From Haladaptatus sp. DYF46 (GTDB lineage Archaea > Halobacteriota > Halobacteria > Halobacteriales > Haladaptataceae), in assembly GCF_021083305.1 (NCBI RefSeq), contig NZ_JAJFAY010000002.1, positions 310,001 through 374,000 on the forward strand: a stretch of 64,000 nucleotides of DNA, in the 5' to 3' direction. Under the pieces are notes generated by a model that searched no databases, was not told the origin of the DNA, and worked only from the letters and a program-made list of their open reading frames with translations. Position 1 is the stretch's first letter, and each line of letters opens with the position of its first letter. This document shows, in pieces, positions 44,382 through 53,393 of the stretch. The translations under genes were made by a program, and so were the position numbers.

Positions 44382-44900
44382 TCAGTCGTGAATCTCGACG
44401 GATTCGAGGACGACGTCGTCGAGCGGTTTGTCCTGCGGGTTCGTGTCGACGTTGCCGATCTCCTCGACGACGTCCATACCGTCGATGACCTCGCCGAACA
44501 CGGCGTGGCGGTTGTCGAGGTGCGGTTGGGCGTCGAGCGTGATGAAGAACTGTGACCCGTTGGTGTTCGGGCCGGAGTTGGCCATCGAGAGGATGCCCGG
44601 GCCGTCGTGGGAGAGTTCGGGGTGGAACTCGTCGTCGAACTGGTAGCCCGGACCGCCGCGGCCGGTTCCGGTCGGGTCGCCGCCCTGAATCATGAAGTCG
44701 TCGATGACGCGGTGGAAGAGCACGTCGTCGTAGAGCGGTTGGTCGGTCATCCGGTCGCCCGACTGCGGGTCGGTCCATTCTCGTTCGCCGGTCGCCAGAC
44801 CGACGAAGTTCCCGACGGTGCGGGGCGCTCGCTCGTCGAACAGTCGAACCTCGATGTCGCCGTGATTCGTGTGAAGCGTGGCCGTTAGGTCGTCTGCCAT
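44382..44900 (-). CDS. Peptidyl-prolyl cis-trans isomerase (cyclophilin type)
   Basis: A 172-residue single-domain cyclophilin. Core motifs: [64 protein letters not shown] and [14 protein letters not shown]. It speeds proline isomerisation during protein folding in the cytoplasm. No signal peptide. Start at 44900 gives [14 protein letters not shown]; the upstream in-frame MEADRSD is less likely. Single gene. Confidence 0.96.
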   Translation of the reverse strand: MADDLTATLHTNHGDIEVRLFDERAPRTVGNFVGLATGEREWTDPQSGDRMTDQPLYDDVLFHRVIDDFMIQGGDPTGTGRGGPGYQFDDEFHPELSHDGPGILSMANSGPNTNGSQFFITLDAQPHLDNRHAVFGEVIDGMDVVEEIGNVDTNPQDKPLDDVVLESVEIHD

Positions 44901-44939
44901 ATCGGAACGGTCGGCCTCCAAGGAAAAAAGACGTTCTAT

Positions 44940-45200
44940 CTACTGACCGGCCGTCGTGTACAACAGCGGTGCAACGACCAACAACGCGACGCCGAGGTAG
45001 GCGTACGTCGGCGGCGCACCCATCGAGACGATGAGAAGGAACAGGACGCCGAACAGAATCGAGTTCAGCGACAGAACCTTCCGGGATTTCAGCGGAATCG
45101 AAGCCAACAGCGAAAGCGCGAACAGGGCGAAAACCGCGTCACCGACGTTGATCTTGAGAAGGAAGTCGTCGACGAGTGGCAGTGGGACGAACTCGAACAT
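44940..45200 (-). CDS. Small membrane protein
   Basis: An 86-residue protein with three predicted membrane segments (about 20-38, 42-60 and 66-82). The N-terminus MFEFVPLPLVDDFLLKIN is hydrophilic. No motif recognised. It lies about 40 bases upstream of the cyclophilin gene on the same strand and 41 bases downstream of another small membrane protein gene. Confidence 0.65.
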   Translation of the reverse strand: MFEFVPLPLVDDFLLKINVGDAVFALFALSLLASIPLKSRKVLSLNSILFGVLFLLIVSMGAPPTYAYLGVALLVVAPLLYTTAGQ

Positions 45201-45241
45201 TCCTGCCCGACAGTCGGGGTGAGTTCTCCTTTAAACTTCCG

Positions 45242-45454
45242 CTATGCCCCGCCCGACCCCGTCAACTCCAGCGGTCTGACCCAGACGTACCAGATGACGA
45301 TGGCGGCCGTGAGATAGCCGGAGTAGAAGATGAGGGTCCCGAGGAGTCCATAGCCGTTCTGCGTCAGGACGTATTTCACCATCCCCGGCACGATGACGCC
45401 GAGCGCCATCGCCAAGCCGAACCGAACCTTCCCCGCAGCGTTCTGTGTGCTCAT
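45242..45454 (-). CDS. Small membrane protein
   Basis: A 70-residue protein with two membrane segments (about 8-27 and 35-57) starting MSTQNAAGKVRFG; the ATG at 45454 is chosen because upstream in-frame residues are not consistent with a signal. Function unknown; with the next gene it forms a short run of small membrane proteins. Confidence 0.62.
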   Translation of the reverse strand: MSTQNAAGKVRFGLAMALGVIVPGMVKYVLTQNGYGLLGTLIFYSGYLTAAIVIWYVWVRPLELTGSGGA

Positions 45455-45559
45455 GTCAGCGCGTTCGTCCTCCAGCCGCCTGAATCGCACGGTTTGTACC
45501 GGGCAGCGGATCAAGTGACAGAGCACAAAGCATTTAGCCCAACACCACACGAATCGGAC

Positions 45560-46576
45560 ATGAAACGTGAACGGATACTTGCGGGCGGCATCGCCCTCCT
45601 CGTCGTGGTGAGCCTGCTCGCTGCCGCCGTGATTCCCGGCGCACTCGCGGCAGGGTCACGGGAGGAGAAACGCCCCAGCGGTCTTCGAATCGAAGACGTG
45701 TCCATCGCGCCCGGTCACGTGTCGGGCGGGACGGCGACCTTGGCGGTCGAAACGCGACTCGAACACCGAGGCAGCGCGGCGGAGAACGTCTCCATCCTCG
45801 TCCGAGCGGTCCACTCGGACTCGGGATTGGTCGAGACGACGACGCAGTCTCGCGTACCGACCATCGACGGCGAACGGGAGGAGAGCGTCACCCAGAACCT
45901 CTCGGTAGAACGTCGGGGCGACTACAGGATCGAAACCGTCGTGTTCAGCGACGGGAAGCGAATCGCGGAGGGCGGCACGGACGTGCGCGGCGTCGGCGCG
46001 CTCCGACCCGACTACGCCCGAACGGGCGTCGATTTCCACTGGAACGACGGAACGAGCGCGTTCCCGCCCATCGACTACTCGATTGCTACCGTGAGCGACG
46101 ACCGGGTGTCGCTCGACGTTTCGACCTATCTGACGAACGAGGGCGACGACCCCTCCGAGGACGTTCGCGTCGTCTTCATCGCGCGACAGGCGGACTCGAA
46201 CATCGTCACCGACAGAACGACCGTTTCCGTCGGAACCATCGACGCGGGGCGAACCGCGAACCCGTCGGCGACCGTGACGGTGCCGGACGGCTACAACTAC
46301 TATCTCGACGCGGTCCTCTGGAAGGACGGCGTCGTTATCGGCACCGCGCGAAGCGCCGCGAACTTGGACCCCTCGAAGACGCTCTCGGTCAACGAGACGG
46401 AATCGGACGTCGAACTGTCCGTCTCGGATTTCGAGGGGAGCAACGAGAAGGAATCGAGGTCGAAGACGACGACGGCCAACGACGCTGGACAACCGGGCTT
46501 TACCGTCGTCGCGGGAATCGTCGCCCTGCTCGGGGCGGGACTGGTGGCACGAACGAACCGGAGGAAACATGACTGA
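45560..46576 (+). CDS. Secreted surface protein with a PGF-CTERM anchor (DUF7490-like)
   Basis: A 338-residue secreted protein. N-terminal signal or anchor (ILAGGIALLVVVSLLAAAVIPGALA), a beta-rich repeated ectodomain with Ig-like strands (35-295), a Ser/Thr/Glu linker, and a C-terminus with the PGF-CTERM signal: QPGFTVVAGIVALLGAGLV followed by RTNRRKHD. Archaeosortase A removes this and attaches a lipid. The DUF name is from memory. The last 8 bases overlap the next gene start, so the two are co-translated. Ligand unknown. Confidence 0.82.
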   Translation: MKRERILAGGIALLVVVSLLAAAVIPGALAAGSREEKRPSGLRIEDVSIAPGHVSGGTATLAVETRLEHRGSAAENVSILVRAVHSDSGLVETTTQSRVPTIDGEREESVTQNLSVERRGDYRIETVVFSDGKRIAEGGTDVRGVGALRPDYARTGVDFHWNDGTSAFPPIDYSIATVSDDRVSLDVSTYLTNEGDDPSEDVRVVFIARQADSNIVTDRTTVSVGTIDAGRTANPSATVTVPDGYNYYLDAVLWKDGVVIGTARSAANLDPSKTLSVNETESDVELSVSDFEGSNEKESRSKTTTANDAGQPGFTVVAGIVALLGAGLVARTNRRKHD

Positions 46577-46976
46577 AAGCGAATCCACGACGATTGCGGA
46601 CGAGGCGGCATCGACGACGGCGACGACGGCGACGACGACCGACGACGGACGAACCGCGACGACCGACGGCGGACGAACGACGATCAACGACGAACGAGCA
46701 ACGCCGCCGGAACCCGAACGGGCGAACCGAAACGATGACCGCCTGCGGAACACGGCCGACGAACTCGACGTTCGGACCTACCTGTATCGGGGCGCGCTCG
46801 TCGTCCTCGTCCTCCTCGCCGTCGTAGCGCTCTTCCAGTTCTACATGAGCGCGCTGAACGTGATCCGAACCTTCGTCGCCCCGCAGTATCGGTCGCTGTT
46901 CAACGCGATATTCAACCTCGTCGTCCTCCTCGCGGCCGGCATCGGCATCTCGTTCGTCATCCGCGAGATGGACTGA
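46569..46976 (+). CDS. Membrane protein with a Thr/Arg-rich soluble N-terminus
   Basis: A 135-residue protein. Residues 1-60 are a disordered Thr/Asp/Arg stretch, then two membrane segments (about 75-96 and 108-130). It overlaps the PGF-CTERM gene by 8 bases, so the two are expressed together. No function recognised; it may be a partner of the surface protein. Confidence 0.7.
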   Translation: MTESESTTIADEAASTTATTATTTDDGRTATTDGGRTTINDERATPPEPERANRNDDRLRNTADELDVRTYLYRGALVVLVLLAVVALFQFYMSALNVIRTFVAPQYRSLFNAIFNLVVLLAAGIGISFVIREMD

Positions 46977-46995
46977 GAGGCGAACGGCGACCATC

Positions 46996-48315
46996 CTACC
47001 GCGCCCGCACCGTCACCTCGACCGGATTTTCCGGGTGCAAAGTGACGAGGGGGACGAGCGACAACGGCGCTGACGACACGAGGTCGAACGCGAATCGCTT
47101 CCCGAGGGTCGCCAGCACGAGTTTCGCCTCGCGCATGGCGAACCCGTCGCCGATACATTTGCGCGGGCCGCCGCCGAACGGGAAGTAGGCGAACGGCGGG
47201 AGTTCGCGGCGGAACTCGTCCGTCCATCGTTCGGGTCGGAACTCCCACGGGTCGGGAAAGAAGCGCTCGTCGTGGTGGACGACCCACTGTGGCGTGGAGA
47301 CGATGGTGTCCGCCGGGACATGGAATCCCGTGAGTTCGTCCGCCGCCGTCGTCTGCCGGTAGATGACGTATGCGGGCGGATACAGCCGCATCGCCTCGGT
47401 CACGATTTTGTCGAGATAATCGAGGTCGGGGAGGTCGGAGACGGTCGGCGTCCCGTCCACCACAGAATCGAGCTCGTCGTGGAACCGCGCTGCGACCTCT
47501 GGGTGCTTCGACAGGAGATACCACGCGTACGTGAGCGTCAGGGCCGTCGTGTCGTGGCCCGCGAGCAACATCGTCATCATCTCGTTGCGAACGCTCTCGG
47601 CGTCGAGTTCTCCCTCCGCCTCCCGGTCGAGCAACACGCCGAGGAGGTCGTCCTCGTCGCCGGAGTGGTCGTGTTGTCTGCGGATTTCCCGGAGGATGCG
47701 GTCGAGTTTCTCGACGGCGCGACGGTAGCGCACGTTTCGCGGCGTCGGCACCTCTTCGGGGACGAATCCCTGCGGACCGGGTTGGAAGCGCTCGCCGACT
47801 TCGACCAGCGCCTCGCGGATGGCGCGTTCCATCCCGTCGATTCGCACGCCGAGAAGACTCTCGACGACGATTTTGAGCGTGAGTTCCGACATTTCGGCGT
47901 GGATGTCGGTGTGTTCGCCGTCCACGAACGAGTCGGCCAATTCGACCGTATCGCGGACGATGATATCCCCGTACTCGTCCAGTTTCGCGCCGTAGAACGA
48001 CGGTTGCATCGTCTTGCGCTGGCGTTGCCAGTGGTGGCCGTCGCTCGTCAGCAAGCCGTCGCCGAGGAGACCACCCAGACCCTCGTCGCCGCCCAGATTC
48101 GGCTTGCGATAGTTTGCGGCGTTCGTCACGAGGACGCGCCGGATGGCTTCCGGGTCGGTCACTTGGTAGACCTCCGTTCCGTACACGTCGATACGGGCCA
48201 CGTCGCCGTACTCGCGTGCGACGCGCTCCATGAACCCTAACGGGTCGTCCGCGTACTGCAGACTGGACCCCAAAATCGGTACCCCCTCCGGTCCCGATGG
48301 CACGCGGTTTGCCAT
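46996..48315 (-). CDS. Cytochrome P450
   Basis: A 439-residue P450. The I-helix AGHDTTALTL, ExxR motif in VTEAMRLYPPA, and heme loop FGGGPRKCIGDGFA with the Cys ligand are all present. No membrane anchor, so it is soluble. Haloarchaeal P450s of this kind are annotated in several genomes, but substrate is unknown. The start at 48315 (MANRVPSGPEGVPILG) is preferred over an upstream extension. No redox partner is adjacent. Confidence 0.95.
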   Translation of the reverse strand: MANRVPSGPEGVPILGSSLQYADDPLGFMERVAREYGDVARIDVYGTEVYQVTDPEAIRRVLVTNAANYRKPNLGGDEGLGGLLGDGLLTSDGHHWQRQRKTMQPSFYGAKLDEYGDIIVRDTVELADSFVDGEHTDIHAEMSELTLKIVVESLLGVRIDGMERAIREALVEVGERFQPGPQGFVPEEVPTPRNVRYRRAVEKLDRILREIRRQHDHSGDEDDLLGVLLDREAEGELDAESVRNEMMTMLLAGHDTTALTLTYAWYLLSKHPEVAARFHDELDSVVDGTPTVSDLPDLDYLDKIVTEAMRLYPPAYVIYRQTTAADELTGFHVPADTIVSTPQWVVHHDERFFPDPWEFRPERWTDEFRRELPPFAYFPFGGGPRKCIGDGFAMREAKLVLATLGKRFAFDLVSSAPLSLVPLVTLHPENPVEVTVRAR

Positions 48316-48398
48316 GCTTGGGATTGGGTTGCACACGGTAAGAATCTGCTCCCTAACGAGTGACAAGCTTTTTATGAATAGTGGTGAAGAAACGCTCT

Positions 48399-48791
48399 AT
48401 GGGCAGTTTTCTGGACGAATTGTTGAACGAGGCTCCCGCGATACTCGTCTTCGTCATCCTCGGCACGGGGATTCTCGGCCTCTTCTTAGGGATCAGTTGG
48501 GCGTGGATGATTTTCGCGATCGGATTCGTCGTCGTGCTCCCGCTGGTCGCCATCCTCTCCGATGCGATCAAACGGGCGACGGGAACGCCGGACTGGTACG
48601 AGAGGAAGGTACGGGACGGAACGGAGGAGGGGAAAGACCCCCAGCAGGACGCCCTCGATACCCTCCGTGACAGGTACGCCCGCGGGGAAATCGACGAGGA
48701 GGAGTTCGAACGTCGGGTGAACCTGCTCCTGGAGAACGAGACGATAGGGGACGTGAAAGCGCGGCAGGAACGGGAGCGCGAACGCAACTGA
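48399..48791 (+). CDS. Membrane protein with a C-terminal SHOCT domain
   Basis: A 130-residue protein: two membrane segments (about 10-28 and 32-52) then a charged stretch and a SHOCT motif near the C-terminus (DTLRDRYARGEIDEEEFERRVNLLLE). SHOCT motifs occur at the ends of short membrane proteins and help oligomerise. The ATG at 48399 follows a TATA-like GCTTTTTATG by about 30 bases; GTG at 48381 or 48384 are alternatives. Function unknown. Confidence 0.8.
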   Translation: MGSFLDELLNEAPAILVFVILGTGILGLFLGISWAWMIFAIGFVVVLPLVAILSDAIKRATGTPDWYERKVRDGTEEGKDPQQDALDTLRDRYARGEIDEEEFERRVNLLLENETIGDVKARQERERERN

Positions 48792-48867
48792 CCGAGGAAC
48801 CTCCGATTTTCGAGAAACGGTTTCCGAACGCCACAACCGACTTCAGGGACTCGCCCGACGGAACCCC

Positions 48868-48987
48868 ATGGAGAACGAAGGTACGGAAACCGACTATCCG
48901 AACTGGCGCGGACTGGCGAAGCACCTGCTGACGGGACTAGCGGTCATCTCGTTCGTCTGGGTGGTGCGAAAAGTGCAGGAGGAGTGA
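48868..48987 (+). CDS. 39-residue single-helix membrane protein
   Basis: A very short reading frame that is likely real: MENEGTETDYPNWRGLAKHLL then a TGLAVISFVWVV helix and a RKVQEE tail. It has an acidic start, one membrane helix and a basic end, which is the usual form of small haloarchaeal membrane peptides. Found downstream of the SHOCT gene on the same strand, with an own ATG. Confidence 0.55.
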   Translation: MENEGTETDYPNWRGLAKHLLTGLAVISFVWVVRKVQEE

Positions 48988-49104
48988 GAGCGGTCATTGA
49001 CGGCTGTGACGGTGCGGAAAATCGAACCGAGGGAGGACTCTCGAAGGAGTTGTGTACCGTAAGATTAGGTGGCTGGGGAGTTTGTCCTCGGCCCCCGTTG
49101 AAGG

Positions 49105-49178
49105 TGGGCCAACGCGGATTTGAACCGCGGACCTCCCGGTTATCAGCCGAGCGCTCAACCTAACTGAGCTATTGGCCC
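49105..49178 (-). tRNA. tRNA-Ile (GAU)
   Basis: On the minus strand the sequence GGGCCAA at the 5' end (49178) pairs with TTGGCCC before the discriminator A at 49105. The D-arm starts TAGCTCAG, the anticodon loop CTGATAA gives GAU (Ile), and the T-arm is GCGGTTCAAATCCGC. Length is 74 bases; CCA is not encoded. Confidence 0.95.
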
Positions 49179-49213
49179 CGGTTGGCGCATTTACTCGTTG
49201 CCGGTTGTGAGTT

Positions 49214-49768
49214 TTAAGGGTTTCCTTTCTCCTCGGAATCGTCGTCGAACTCTATGTCGTAGGCGTCCGAATCCACCCGATAGGTGTCGCCGTCCGAACC
49301 GTTCGAGGAGGAGGTTCCCGAGTCCCCGGTTCCGGTGACGTTGCCGCCGCCGGGGAAGCCGAAAGTGTAGACGTTGCCCGTGGCGAACCCGCCGGTCTGC
49401 TTGTCGATGTACGGCGTGATGATCCACTTCTTGGCTACCGTACGGAACACCGCACGCGTGGGCGGGAGCGCGAAGAGGAACCCGAGCGTGTCCGTGATGA
49501 GGCCGGGGGTGAGGAGGAAGGCACCCGCGACGAGCAGGAACCCGCCGTCGATGATGCGGTTCGTCGGGGCGTTCCCGCGTGCGAGGTCGGACTGAATCTC
49601 CCTGATGGTGTGTCTCCCCTCGGCGCGAACTAGCAACATTCCGAGCAGGGCGGTCAGCACGACGAGCACGACGGTGATCTGCCAGCCGATCTGGCTGGCG
49701 ACGAAGACGAGGAACAACCCGTCGAGTAACGGAATCAACAGCAACAGCGCCAGCAACCGTTTCCACAT
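49214..49768 (-). CDS. FxsA family membrane protein
   Basis: A 184-residue membrane protein. The first helix pair (WKRLLALLLLIPLLDG, SQIGWQITVVLVVLTALLG) and the EGRHTIREIQSDLARG loop, followed by GGFLLVAGAFLLTPGLITDTLGF, are the signature of FxsA (known in bacteria as a suppressor of F exclusion). The C-terminal 60 residues are acidic and disordered, an addition seen in archaea. Role unknown here. Confidence 0.9.
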   Translation of the reverse strand: MWKRLLALLLLIPLLDGLFLVFVASQIGWQITVVLVVLTALLGMLLVRAEGRHTIREIQSDLARGNAPTNRIIDGGFLLVAGAFLLTPGLITDTLGFLFALPPTRAVFRTVAKKWIITPYIDKQTGGFATGNVYTFGFPGGGNVTGTGDSGTSSSNGSDGDTYRVDSDAYDIEFDDDSEEKGNP

Positions 49769-50227
49769 GATTCGACGTAGTGGTTCAGACTGTAAAACCC
49801 TTTACCTGCTGATGTAACTCCGACGAGCGGAACTGAAAGACGAACGGCGACACTCGGTTAGGTTCGTCCGCCCGTGTCGTCCACGCTACGGACGGACTAT
49901 CCGGCGCGCGTGCGTGGTGCGAAGTCGTGTCGCGCCGAGCGCGACGCTATCGGTCGCGGAAGTGGCGGAAAAATTTGCGGCCGGAGCGTACGAGCGACCT
50001 ATCGAACCGGCCCATGTCCGAACTCACTTTCGGTCGAAAACAACGGCCGTCACTATGCCTTCGTTCAGTTCTTCCCCCCGTCTCGTCGTTTCCGTTCCGG
50101 AATCGACGAAATCCTCCCAAAAGACACAAATCCACGAGTTTGTTTCCGAAATTCGAAATTCAATTTCGTACCTCGTAATGATTCGTGGGGCTTATTACGA
50201 TGTACGAACTTCACATCGATAACAGCC
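49769..50227. other. Region upstream of carB
   Basis: No gene; the long open frame across it has no family features. The last 63 bases hold the carB operator and TATA-like site. The rest shows nothing I can interpret. Confidence 0.55.
50165..50208 (+). promoter_or_regulatory. carB operator (inverted TTCGTAC repeat) overlapping the TATA region
   Basis: TTCGTACCTCGTAAT at 50165-50179 and ATTACGATGTACGAA at 50194-50208 are inverted copies with 14 of 15 positions matching, separated by 14 bases. The core half-site TTCGTA/TACGAA and a CGTAAT/ATTACG inner pair recur upstream of carA. A TATA-like CTTATTA (50191-50197) lies inside, about 25 bases before the likely transcript start, and carB begins at 50228, so a bound protein would block transcription. 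Confidence 0.65.
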
Positions 50228-53200
50228 ATGAGTAAGGACACCGAGAACAGGACGATTTTGCTCATCGGAAGCGGACCCATCCAAATAGGGCAGGCAGCGG
50301 AGTTCGACTACTCCGGCGCGCAGGCTTGCCGCGCACTACAGGAGGAGGGGGCGCGAGTCGTTCTCGTGAACTCCAATCCGGCGACCATCATGACCGACCC
50401 CGAGATGGCCGACGAGGTGTACATCGAACCCATCACGACGGACGCCATCGCCGAAATCATCCGGGAGGAGCGCCCGGACGGCGTCATCGCCGGTCTCGGC
50501 GGACAGACGGGACTGAACGTCACCGCGGAACTCAGCGAGGAGGGCATCCTCGAAGAGTACGACGTGGATATCATGGGGACGCCCCTCGATACCATCTACG
50601 CCACCGAGGACCGGGACCTGTTTCGCCAACGGATGCAGGAACTCGACCAACCGATGCCGTACTCGACGACCATCACGCTCGACGAGGGCGAATCGGCCAC
50701 CGAGATGGACGAGGAGGCGCTGGGAAAGCGCGTCGAGGACGCCGTCGAAACCGTCGGCGGACTGCCCGTCATCTCGCGCACGACCTACACCCTCGGCGGG
50801 TCGGGGTCCGGCGTCGTTCACGAGATGGACGAACTGAAAGAGCGCGTGCGGAAAGGACTGCGCCTCTCGCGCAACAGCGAGGTGCTCATCACCGAATCCA
50901 TCGCCGGATGGGTCGAACTGGAGTACGAAGTGATGCGCGACGCCGACGACTCGTGTATCATCATCTGCAACATGGAGAACTTGGACCCGATGGGGATTCA
51001 CACGGGCGAATCCACCGTCGTCACGCCCTCGCAGGTCATCCCCGACGAGGGCCATCAGGAGATGCGCGACGCGGCCCTCGAAGTCATCCGTGACCTGGGG
51101 ATTCAGGGCGGGTGTAACATCCAGTTCGCGTGGCACGACGACGGCACGCCCGGCGGCGAATACCGCGTCGTGGAAGTGAACCCGCGCGTCTCGCGCTCCT
51201 CCGCGCTCGCCTCCAAGGCGACGGGGTACCCCATCGCCCGCGTCACGGCGAAAGTCGCACTCGGCAAACGCCTGCACGAAATCGAGAACGAGATTACGGG
51301 CGAGACCACGGCCGCGTTCGAACCCGCAATCGACTACGTGGTGACGAAGGTGCCGCGCTGGCCCAAGGACAAGTTCGACGACGTTGACTTCGAACTCGGC
51401 ACCGCGATGAAATCCACGGGCGAGGCGATGGCCATCGGGCGGACGTTCGAGGAGAGCCTCCTCAAGGCACTCCGCAGTTCGGAGTACGAACCCGACGCGG
51501 AGTGGGACGAAATCGGCGACGACGAACTCGAAACCGAATACCTCGAAAAGCCGACGCCTGACCGCCCGTACGCCATGTTCGAGGCGTTCGAACGCGGCTA
51601 CACAGCGGAACAGGTCGCGGACCTGACCGGCATCGAATCGTGGTACGTCGAGCGCTACGGCCGCATCGCGGAATCGGCCGAGGCTGCACAGGACGGCGAG
51701 TTCGCCCCGGCGGCCGAGAAGGGATTCACGAATCAGGAGGTCGCAACGATGGCCGGTGCCGACGTCGGGTCGGTCGAGACGGCCGCACCCGAGCGCTCGT
51801 TCAAGCAGGTCGACACCTGTGCGGGCGAGTTCGCCGCCTCGACGCCATACTACTACTCCGCGCGGTCCGCCCGCGAGACGAACGTGTTCGGCAACGACGA
51901 ACTGCAGGTGAACCCCGACGTGGAGAGCGTCGTGGTCGTGGGCGGCGGGCCGATTCGCATCGGGCAGGGCGTCGAGTTCGACTACTGTTCGGTCCACGCG
52001 GTCCGCGCGCTCCGCGAGATGGGCATCGAAGCTCACGTCGTGAACAACAACCCGGAGACGGTTTCGACGGACTACGACACCTCCGACGGCCTGTTCTTCG
52101 AACCGATAACCGCTGAGGAAGTCGCGGACGTCATCGAGGCGACGAACGCCGACGGCGTGATGGTCCAGTTCGGCGGTCAGACGTCGGTCGATATCGGCCA
52201 CCCGCTGGAGGAGGAGCTCGAACGCCGTGACCTCGATTGCACGGTCCTCGGCACCACGGTGGACGCGATGGACCTCGCGGAGGACCGCGACCGCTTCAAC
52301 CGCCTCATGGACGATCTGGGAATCGAACAGCCGACCGGCGGCAGCGCGACCAGCGAGGAGGAGGCCCTCGAACTCGCACACGATATCGGCTATCCCGTCC
52401 TCGTGCGCCCGTCCTACGTCCTCGGCGGCCGCGCGATGGACATCGTGTACGACGACGAGGAACTGACGGAGTACATCGAGGAGGCCGTTCGCGTCTCGCC
52501 GGACAAACCCATCCTCGTCGACGAGTTCCTCGCCGACGCCGTGGAACTGGACGTGGACGCCGTGTCCGACGGCGAGAACATCGTCATCGGCGGCATCATG
52601 GAGCACGTCGAAACCGCGGGCGTTCACTCGGGCGACTCGGCCTGCATGATTCCGCCGCGCTCGCTGGACGAGGAGACGCTCTCCCGCGTCCGTGACGTGA
52701 CGGAAGACATCGCTCGCGCCCTCGACACGGTCGGCCTGCTGAACGTCCAACTGGCTGTGCAGGATGGAACGGTGTACGTCCTCGAAGCCAACCCGCGCTC
52801 CTCGCGGACGGTTCCGTTCGTCTCGAAGGCGACCGACGTTCCGATAGCGAAACTCGCGGCGAAGGCGATGGCCGGGAAGACGCTGCCCGAACTCGACGCG
52901 GTCGAACGGATACCGGAGCAGACAAGCGTGAAGGAGGTCGTTCTCCCGTTCGACCGCCTGTCCGGTTCCGACCCGCGCCTCGGCCCGGAGATGAAATCGA
53001 CCGGCGAAGTGATGGGCACCGCCGACTCGTTCGGCAAGGCCTACGAGAAGGCACAATCCGCCGCCTCGAACGCGCTCCCGACGGAGGGCGTCGCGGCCAT
53101 CGAACTGGACGTGGACGGCTTCGACGACTACTACGAACTCGCCGAGTTCGACGACACCGCGAAAGCGGTCCGGGAAGGGAAGATAGACTTCCTCGTGAGC

Positions 53201-53365
53201 GACGACCGTGCGGCGCTGGAGATGGCCGTCGAGGAGGACCTCCCGTACTTCACGACCGTCGCCAGCGCGACGGCGGCGCTCGAAGCGCTCGCCGCGCGCG
53301 ACGAACCGCTGTGCGTGCAGTCGGTCGGCGACAGGCCGAAAGTCGAACGCGAGTGGGGTCGTTAG
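50228..53365 (+). CDS. carB: Carbamoyl-phosphate synthase large subunit
   Basis: A 1045-residue enzyme (normal size) that makes carbamoyl phosphate for arginine and pyrimidines. Two ATP-grasp halves: IGSGPIQIGQAAEFDYSG starts the first and VGGGPIRIGQGVEFDYCS (about residue 575) starts the second, each with its TYTLGGSGSG / SYVLGGRAMD nucleotide site. The MGS-like C-terminus closes the protein (TTVASATAALEALAAR). The start ATG at 50228 follows the regulated promoter. The small subunit gene carA lies 3.2 kb away and on the opposite strand, and the two share operator sequences. Confidence 0.97.
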   Translation: MSKDTENRTILLIGSGPIQIGQAAEFDYSGAQACRALQEEGARVVLVNSNPATIMTDPEMADEVYIEPITTDAIAEIIREERPDGVIAGLGGQTGLNVTAELSEEGILEEYDVDIMGTPLDTIYATEDRDLFRQRMQELDQPMPYSTTITLDEGESATEMDEEALGKRVEDAVETVGGLPVISRTTYTLGGSGSGVVHEMDELKERVRKGLRLSRNSEVLITESIAGWVELEYEVMRDADDSCIIICNMENLDPMGIHTGESTVVTPSQVIPDEGHQEMRDAALEVIRDLGIQGGCNIQFAWHDDGTPGGEYRVVEVNPRVSRSSALASKATGYPIARVTAKVALGKRLHEIENEITGETTAAFEPAIDYVVTKVPRWPKDKFDDVDFELGTAMKSTGEAMAIGRTFEESLLKALRSSEYEPDAEWDEIGDDELETEYLEKPTPDRPYAMFEAFERGYTAEQVADLTGIESWYVERYGRIAESAEAAQDGEFAPAAEKGFTNQEVATMAGADVGSVETAAPERSFKQVDTCAGEFAASTPYYYSARSARETNVFGNDELQVNPDVESVVVVGGGPIRIGQGVEFDYCSVHAVRALREMGIEAHVVNNNPETVSTDYDTSDGLFFEPITAEEVADVIEATNADGVMVQFGGQTSVDIGHPLEEELERRDLDCTVLGTTVDAMDLAEDRDRFNRLMDDLGIEQPTGGSATSEEEALELAHDIGYPVLVRPSYVLGGRAMDIVYDDEELTEYIEEAVRVSPDKPILVDEFLADAVELDVDAVSDGENIVIGGIMEHVETAGVHSGDSACMIPPRSLDEETLSRVRDVTEDIARALDTVGLLNVQLAVQDGTVYVLEANPRSSRTVPFVSKATDVPIAKLAAKAMAGKTLPELDAVERIPEQTSVKEVVLPFDRLSGSDPRLGPEMKSTGEVMGTADSFGKAYEKAQSAASNALPTEGVAAIELDVDGFDDYYELAEFDDTAKAVREGKIDFLVSDDRAALEMAVEEDLPYFTTVASATAALEALAARDEPLCVQSVGDRPKVEREWGR

Positions 53366-53393
53366 TCGGAGTCGATTCCCGTCTCACAGGGAG

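Noticed and set aside
50336..53056. 906-residue antisense frame across carB
   Set aside because: Shadow frame of a fully conserved carB.
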